The notes beneath the pieces are model-generated. The model saw only the letters and a list, made by a program, of their open reading frames with translations, searched no databases and had not been told where the DNA came from. Below, one piece after another: positions 58,453 to 64,000 of a DNA stretch of 64,000 nucleotides. The stretch is from NCBI GenBank assembly GCA_039619475.1, contig CM077115.1:179448695-179512694 (forward strand). The letters run 5' to 3'. Position 1 is the stretch's first letter. Each line of letters opens with the position of its first letter. Position numbers and translations under genes: made by a program. Origin of the DNA: Icerya purchasi. Its lineage: Eukaryota; Arthropoda; Insecta; Hemiptera; Monophlebidae.

Positions 58453-58775
58453 CTGTTTTACTTGCTCATGACAAACAATTCGGATCGGATTATTAATAAA
58501 AATAAAAAAGAATTAAAAGTCTAATAAAAATACTATCGCTCCACTTTTTTTGAGTAATTTACTATTCAAATTCTAAACTACCATTTTAGCCACAATTTTA
58601 TAATTTTTTTATTTTTCACCTAAAAATTAAACAAAAACTGTAATAATTATGTATTTGTAAAACATTTTTAACTTTCTAAAGAGGCCGCGCTATTTGATTT
58701 TCTTTATGAAACAGGGTATTTCTCAGATTTACTGTCTACTGTATAAGATATTACGTAATTATAGAATTTTTATAT
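58141..58775 (+). mobile_element. hAT-like short DNA transposon, second copy, 3'-incomplete
   Basis: It begins with CAGTGGCAGATCCCG and a G-run (58155-58167), then follows the copy at 53990-57133 base for base in many places: CAACAGAGAAACTTAATTTA, TGTTTTCTAGTAAAA, TCAATGAGAAATAT, GATTTTCTTTATGAAACA and ATTACGTAATTAT. The matching right terminus is absent, since similarity fades at about 58775. It lacks the family A insertion and thus shows the empty site. Confidence 0.72.
58420..58453. repeat. (AT)n microsatellite within the second hAT-like copy
   Basis: An AT run interrupts the element after AATGAGAAATATTTATAC. Confidence 0.9.
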
Positions 58776-59489
58776 TCTTAGAGGTTTCTTTTAAAAAAAC
58801 AATTATTCTTCACTTAAAATTAATTTTCTGCGGTTTAGGTCTGTATTTGAGTGAAAATTTTTATTTCGAAATTTACTACTGTACTATAAATGTATTTATA
58901 TAAATGAACGAGTAAAAAAACGCGTTGAATAATAATCGAATAGATATTACAAAACAATTAATGTTGGGTGTATAAAAATCGGTAGTCGAAGAATACTTAA
59001 AATTCTTATCTAAATTCAAAACCACGCTTTTTCTGAAAATTTGTTTTTTTTTTTTACAAATGTTGAATTATGGCTACACTTCATATTCTATATAAAGGTG
59101 CTTATATCCACAAGCACTATGTTGCTTGATTTTCCTTATTATCCTTAATGCAATCATTGATAATATAGTTTAATGTTTTTTCTTAAAGTAACACATTTCG
59201 TTTTTCTACAGATTTAACTTTATCGTAAGCCGAAGGTATAAATTTCAATATATACTTTTACTATTATGTAATTGCAACGATTTTATTTGGCTATACTGTT
59301 TGCGTCCCCGAGGATCGTATGCATTATGAAAGTATTAAATTATTTTTATTTGAAATGTTAAATTTTATCTTGTTTTACACTATTAAAATTATTATTATTT
59401 TTATGATTAGCTTGGAAGATTTGATAGTAGTCTAAAAACCAGGCAGCTGGGAAGTCTGACGTCACAACCCCAAACCGTGTGCAGAGGGC
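58776..59489. other. No gene recognised
   Basis: AT-rich, with one T-run at about 59042-59055. No open frame of note. Confidence 0.4.
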
Positions 59490-61263
59490 TGAAAGTAACC
59501 TAAGTATTTTATTCTGGAGGCAAAAATTCACCCAAGTTTCCCCCAATGTCCCCCCAATTTTCTCCAAATTTTCTGCAAATTTCCCCCCAATTTTCACCGT
59601 ACAGGTTCCGCGCATTCCCGATAGTTCGAACCGATTAAAAATTAACCCCAGTATATTATTTAACGTCTGAAACTAACCCAAGTCCCCGCTCACCCCTCGT
59701 GCCCACTGTGCTACTGCGATTTTTCAAAATAAAGGCCTAAGTATGAAAATCCCAAATTTAACCCAAGTATACTATTTAAAGCCCCAAATCTAACACTAAT
59801 CTCCGCTCGCCCTTCCCACGATACCGCGCATATATCCAACATATCGTTAGCCGCCGCGAAAGCATACGTACCGTTCCCGCGCACGCGCTGTCCGTTCCCA
59901 ATACCGCGATCTATTTTTAAAAAATATTTCGAAGCCTGAGTACAAAAAATTCCAAAATTAGCCTAAGTATATTTTTTCATTTTCGCGATTCCCCGTTTGT
60001 ACAGGTAAATGTATAAACACACACGCCGTTCCCGCACATATATCCATCATAACGTTAACCACAGTGAAAGTGCACACCCATTCACACACATCGCGCCCTC
60101 TACTATCATGTGTATGTATTACACATGCCTTTGCGTGTAATATATGTAGCATACTTTTTAATTTTCATTTTTCGAGGTTGGGAGGGGTAAAATTTTGCCG
60201 GAGTGATAAAAACGTTTGAATCTCAACACTTAGAACCCAAAATTTAAAGGAATTTTCCGAGTCGCGCTCCGTTCCGGCATTTTTTTTTTTAAATTTTATT
60301 TTTAAAGAAAATATTTGAACGTTCCATCAGTCGAATGAGAGCGGGCGAGTGTGCTGCTACGAGATGTATTATGTAAGCGCGACCGCGTCTATAATGGAAA
60401 TATTTAAATGTTCCAGCAAATAGTTGAAACTCGTCACCAGGTGAGGTGAATTCCAGTCGTTCGTTTTGAAATTAACCAGCCGATCATCTATGCACACTCT
60501 CACACGCCACCGATAGAAACCTGTTCACGATCGCTACACGTTCACACACACGCACATACACACCGCCACCTGATATATATTTTTCGCCTTTTTCCGCTTC
60601 CGACCTTATATTCAATCCGTTGATTTTTTTTTTTTTTTATTTTTCCGTATTCTCCGTTCGTTGCAAAAGCACACCGTCCATTCCTGCACACATATCAAGC
60701 ATTGAGTTAGCCTCTACAAAGGTACACTGTACTATTCCATACGCGCTCCGGTCACCACCGAAATAAACGCCGCGATATCACCCCCCCCCCCACACACACA
60801 CAACCACTTCATATATATTTTATTTTCGAGTCAAAATATTATAGAATTAGCCTAAGTATATTTTTCTTTTACGCTTCTGTTTATTTCTTCCGAATGTTCA
60901 TAATTTTTATATTTTTTTTTGCTTCTCCGATTCTAAATATTAATCTGACAATGTATTAGCCACTCTCTCACTCGCACAGAATGTTCCCTCGCACTCATCT
61001 GCTACCAGTAGTTCTCATTTCGTTCTTATTAATTTTTTTCAAATCTAATATTGCACAATCAGCCTAATTATATTTTTTTCGCTTCCAATCATTTCCTCCG
61101 TCCGTTGATAATTTTCTTATTTTATTTTTTTCTCAGGTTCTAAAAATGAATCCATTGATATCTTCACTAGTATGATCGCGCACACATCTTCTGCCGGTAT
61201 TTCTCATATTGTTCATAATAATTTTTCATGTTTATATATTACGGAATATATTTTTTCCTCTCT
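59490..61263 (+). repeat. Degenerate long-period repeat with C-rich and CA-rich patches
   Basis: The words AATTAGCCTAAGTATATTTT (59957, 60843), GGCCTAAGTATG (about 59735) and CAGCCTAATTATATTTTTTT (61060) recur at irregular spacing. They are usually followed by pyrimidine-rich sequence of the type CGCTTCCNNNNATTTCCTCC and then by a patch of CACAC-rich sequence with CGCAC. I read it as an old tandem or dispersed array with a unit of about 200-270 bases, much degraded. Short CCCAA-type repeats dominate 59500-59800. No coding function is evident. Confidence 0.45.
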
Positions 61264-61270
61264 AAAGATT

Positions 61271-61631
61271 TTTTTTTTTTTTTTTTTTTGTTGGGACGCT
61301 TTTAATTGCCAGGATTATTGCGCCCATCGGATAAGTTTTAGATTAGGGAGTATAGGTGGGTTTTTTTGAGAAAATTGATCAATGAATTTAATTGTTCTGG
61401 GTCATCAGATATTGATTGAGGGGTTATTTTGTGTTGTAATCGTTGGACAGAGAAGGAAGGGCAGGAGAAAAGAAGGTGTTTTATTGTCATGATATCTGAG
61501 GAGCAGTAGGTACAAGTGGGGTTTTGTCGAATTCCTTGATATAGGTGACCGTGGGTAATTTTGGTGTGAATTTATCAAGCCTCAATAGGACCGACGAAAT
61601 TATTATTACTAGAATCCGTATTGGTCACACC
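61271..61631 (-). mobile_element. Short non-LTR retrotransposon insertion with inverted 5' segment (twin-priming type)
   Basis: A T-run at 61269-61289 is the tail of a minus-strand insertion. The minus strand from about 61575 reads IHTKITHGHLYQGIRQNPTC, TYCSSDIMTIKHLLFSCP and LNSLINFLKKTHLYSLI, the C-terminal zinc-knuckle part of an RNase H-bearing element. Next to it the plus strand, 61587-61634, reads TDEIIITRIRIGHTK, which is the stretch that normally precedes THGHLYQG in the same protein. The 5' segment is thus inverted, and both pieces share CACACCAAA. AAAGATT lies at 61264-61270 and 61632-61638 as a target-site duplication. Confidence 0.75.
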
Positions 61632-61930
61632 AAAGATTTTTTCCAAACGTAAGTATTCAAAAAATAATTCGAGTATAATTTTATATAACGCGGTTTCATC
61701 ATTTCCCTCTCCCCTATCCACCCTACACAAATTTCAATTCTTTCCTATTATTTTTCATGAGTACATCACCCTGAAACTACAGTGAAACCACACCAACCAT
61801 TCCCACGCACCCATCCGCTAACAATGAGTTTCACATCATTTATAATAATTTTTTTCCGAGTATGTTAGTTTAAGATTATTTCATTTTTTTCAAACTCTAA
61901 ATATTTTATTTTTTTCAATATCTTTCATAT
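61632..61930. repeat. Continuation of the degenerate repeat array
   Basis: After the inserted element the pyrimidine- and AT-rich repeat-like sequence resumes, with a CACACCAACCATTCCC-type patch and a GTTAGTTTAAGATTATTTCA word similar to the array's AGCCTAAGTATA word. Confidence 0.35.
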
Positions 61931-62584
61931 TATATTTTTCTTGATTTTTTGTGGGTCCCCAGTCACTCCGGAATTGATGGCAACGATGCAGCCGATTCTT
62001 TTGCTCGTTCTGCTGGTCGCCTTGATTCATTCCTCAACCATTTCCCTTCTTCAGATATCCTTTCCTTATCTACCTCCAATCACACCAGACTTTGGCAGGA
62101 TATTTATCCCTCCCTAATTTCTAATCCTAATTCTCATTACCGTTTCATTCAGCCAATTCCTCGTTCCCTGTCTTGGTTCCATTCTATTCCTCTCAGTCGT
62201 CGCTCTTCTACTGTCTCCCTAATTCGTCTCCGGATCAATCATTCTCTCCTCCCTTCCTCTCGTTTTCGATTTGCTCTATCGCCTTCTCCTGATTGTTCTC
62301 CCCATGATTGTGATCCTCCTCGTACATGTGATGCTAATCACATTTTCTTTGAGTGTCCTGCTCTTCGTAACGAACGCTACCTTTTATACAGTCAGCTCCT
62401 GACATTAGGTCTCCCTACTCCCTATAACTCTTCCTTTATCCTCTCCTTTCCTTCATCTTCTGTGGTGCCCGTACTGCTGTCCTTTGTTGCGTCTATTTCG
62501 GGCCGCTAAATTATTTAATTTATTAGCTTAGTTTTCTTGTTGTTGGGTCAATGCCGCTGGCGCGCCCAAAAAAAAAAAAAAAAA
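61931..62584 (+). mobile_element. Family B non-LTR retrotransposon, RNase H end and 3' UTR (copy B7)
   Basis: The open frame up to the stop at 62507-62509 reads DFLWVPSHSGIDGNDAADSF (last RNase H catalytic Asp), then QPIPRSLSWFHSIPLSRRSS, LIRLRINHSLLPSSRFRFAL, the knuckle-like TCDANHIFFECPAL and a hydrophobic C-terminus PYNSSFILSFPSSSVVPVLL. A 60-base 3' UTR with GTTGTTGGGTCAATGCCGC and TGGCGCGCCC ends in A17. It is a 5'-truncated insertion, with its 5' border near 61931. No exact target-site duplication is clear. This is the reference for the other B copies. The ATG-like start near 61949 is not natural. Confidence 0.9.
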
Positions 62585-63411
62585 ATATATCTCTCACTCG
62601 CATATTGCAACTCTGATCTGCTTGTGCTAGCTCGTTTTTTTTTCTTTGAACATGCTGTGTCTCGTAAACTACTAGGTTTTCTACCTGTTACTCTATTGAT
62701 CAACACACCTCATAGACGATCTCGTATATACCTCGAAAAATACTTGTGAAATAAAAAAAAAAATTAAGTAACATGTGAACTTAATACATATTTTTATAAA
62801 AATGAGATTATGAAAGATTTTAAACAATTAGAGAGAACTCTCCGGGTCTTAGGTTGTGACTTACAAATTAATGAAAACTCACACAGCTGCGGAAAATACT
62901 TGATGTACGTGCTGTACATGAAAAAGTTGAACAGTTAGATTCGTTTGTTATAAAAAGAATAAAAAAACATAATTTTTTAATCTAGAAAGAAAATGATCAA
63001 AGTATGTGGGATTATATTCGAAAAGTAGACAATAATTATATGTACACTTTACACAACTGGTTCAGATTTTTGTAATATTCATCATTACCAGTACTTTAAG
63101 TTAAGGGGGGGGGGAGGATAGAGAAATAATTAAATAAACGGAATTGAAAAGGAGCGAAAAAAGATTAAAATTAATTAGGTAAAATATATACAATAGAATG
63201 AAAGATATGGAGGGATATTGAGGGAAAAAGAAAAAATATATGCAAATATATACAAACAAAATTTAAATATGTATAAAAATATATTTACAAAATGATTAAC
63301 AAAACACAAAAAACGAACGGATGGTCGATTAGGGAAAAAAATATATACATTAATATACAAAAATATATACAAATATACACAAAATTGATAAACGATCGAA
63401 ATAATGAATTT
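62585..63411. other. No gene recognised; AT-rich with ATATACAA-type simple sequence
   Basis: The array-like word ATCTCTCACTCGCATATTGC follows copy B7 and resembles CTCTCTCACTCGCACAGAAT at 60962, so the array flanks B7 on both sides. A G10 run lies at about 63105-63115. From 63180 to 63390 the sequence is rich in ATATAC and AAATATAT words. Confidence 0.45.
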
Positions 63412-64000
63412 TTAATCCGCGCGAATTTTACATTGACAATCGATACGATCTTTTACTTTCATACAATTTCGAGTACTCCGTCGCAATGTATTATCATCGA
63501 TATAATATTCTTCATCATGCTCATGCTCGTAACATGGTAGAAGTGATTTTATCGTATCATCCTGTTTTAATCTATCTGGTAGAAATGCATAAATGTCTCC
63601 AACACAACTTGGAAATAATGTAATTATCATTTCTTTGGTGGCTGTAATGAACAACTGACTTAAATCATTTATATTGAGATTATTCATAAGCTTCAGCAGA
63701 TGGATAACATGATCGTACCAGGCCTTCATCACCATAACGTTTTTCGCTGCACAATGAAAACTATCATTCTCATTATGATGTTTACAGGTTATCAAATTGC
63801 TTATACCAAAATACTCTTCATGTAGATTCTCAATACTATGTAGTCGAAAGACTTGATCCATATTAACGATTTCATAGTCTAAATCACGCAACAATTCAGA
63901 CTTTTCGTTAAGTTCCATTAGTGTAAGTTTAGCATATACTGTTAAAATATATATGCGAGCTCTCGGTTTTTGAGATAATATCGTGAATATATCGCGTGCC
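63412..64000 (-). CDS. Unknown protein, C-terminal part, runs off the window edge
   Basis: The frame ends with TAA at 63412-63414 and is open upstream to base 64000, 195 codons without a stop in AT-rich DNA, so the first ATG at 63918 need not be the start. Upstream of it the frame reads RDIFTILSQKPRARIYILTV. Composition is that of a real protein: acidic N-terminal part (MELNEKSELLRDLDYEIVNM), a middle with several Cys and His (ITCKHHNENDSFHCAAKNVM), amphipathic helices (YDHVIHLLKLMNNLNINDLS), then an acidic EHEHDEEYYIDD and a basic, Cys-bearing tail (STRNCMKVKDRIDCQCKIR). No signal peptide, no obvious membrane segment, no family that I recognise. It could be a host exon, a domesticated or mobile-element gene, or a captured foreign gene; I have no evidence for choosing. 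Confidence 0.55.
   Translation of the reverse strand, partial: ARDIFTILSQKPRARIYILTVYAKLTLMELNEKSELLRDLDYEIVNMDQVFRLHSIENLHEEYFGISNLITCKHHNENDSFHCAAKNVMVMKAWYDHVIHLLKLMNNLNINDLSQLFITATKEMIITLFPSCVGDIYAFLPDRLKQDDTIKSLLPCYEHEHDEEYYIDDNTLRRSTRNCMKVKDRIDCQCKIRAD

Noticed and set aside
63412..64000. Assignment of the edge frame to an endogenous virus gene
   Set aside because: I recognise no viral family motif in it and there is no neighbouring viral gene in the window.
1..64000. CRISPR arrays, operons, bacterial promoters or terminators
   Set aside because: The spliced receptor exon, SINEs and LINE-type elements show that the DNA is eukaryotic, and no regularly spaced short repeats were seen.

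Overview
This is an AT-rich, CpG-containing eukaryotic (arthropod, most likely insect) genomic window, mostly intergenic or deep-intronic DNA packed with broken transposable elements. The arthropod call rests on one clear host exon, whose protein reads like the insect D2-like dopamine receptor, and on the mix of non-LTR retrotransposons, tRNA-derived SINEs, MITE-like inverted repeats and (TA)n microsatellites. I see no rRNA, no intact tRNA gene and no bacterial gene organisation. Most open frames are chance products of low-complexity DNA or remnants of retrotransposons.

Host coding content: (1) a minus-strand exon at 41646-41898 with clean splice signals, encoding transmembrane segments 4 and 5 of a D2-like dopamine receptor. 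I did not recognise any other exon of this gene, so much of the window may lie in its introns. (2) A long minus-strand frame at 63412-64000 that stays open to the window edge; I do not recognise its product.

Mobile content. Labels are local to this report. Non-LTR elements with a C-terminal RNase H domain, best described as I-like: family A (672-2735 interrupted, 42765-44203, 54080-56559), E (9615-12768), C (13020-14270), F (36185-38010) and D (44204-44660, with a TAAA-rich tail). Family B, another RNase H-bearing group with its own 3' end: 6360-7270, 14641-16700, 28604-28778, 35638-35847, 39655-40235, 51459-51941 and 61931-62584. A third, RTE/Craft-like reverse transcriptase group: 933-1623, 9030-9600, 28779-29740 and 35438-36040. 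There are two SINE types (34251-34634 with a truncated relative at 45539-45890; 29875-30235), a pogo/Tigger-like MITE (33137-33423), an hAT-like short family (53990-57133 split, 58141-58775) and several long inverted repeats (44686-45097, 46342-46520, 51979-52209).

The layers are nested and several insertions can be read to the base from their target-site duplications: E into an RTE-like remnant, family A into an hAT-like element, family B into an RTE-like element, and a short twin-primed-looking insertion at 61271-61631. The most interesting shared signal is a hairpin in the 3' UTR of families A, E and C, whose loop is conserved while its stem bases change in compensating pairs. All calls are by eye, from translation and pattern matching; boundaries of degenerate elements are approximate.
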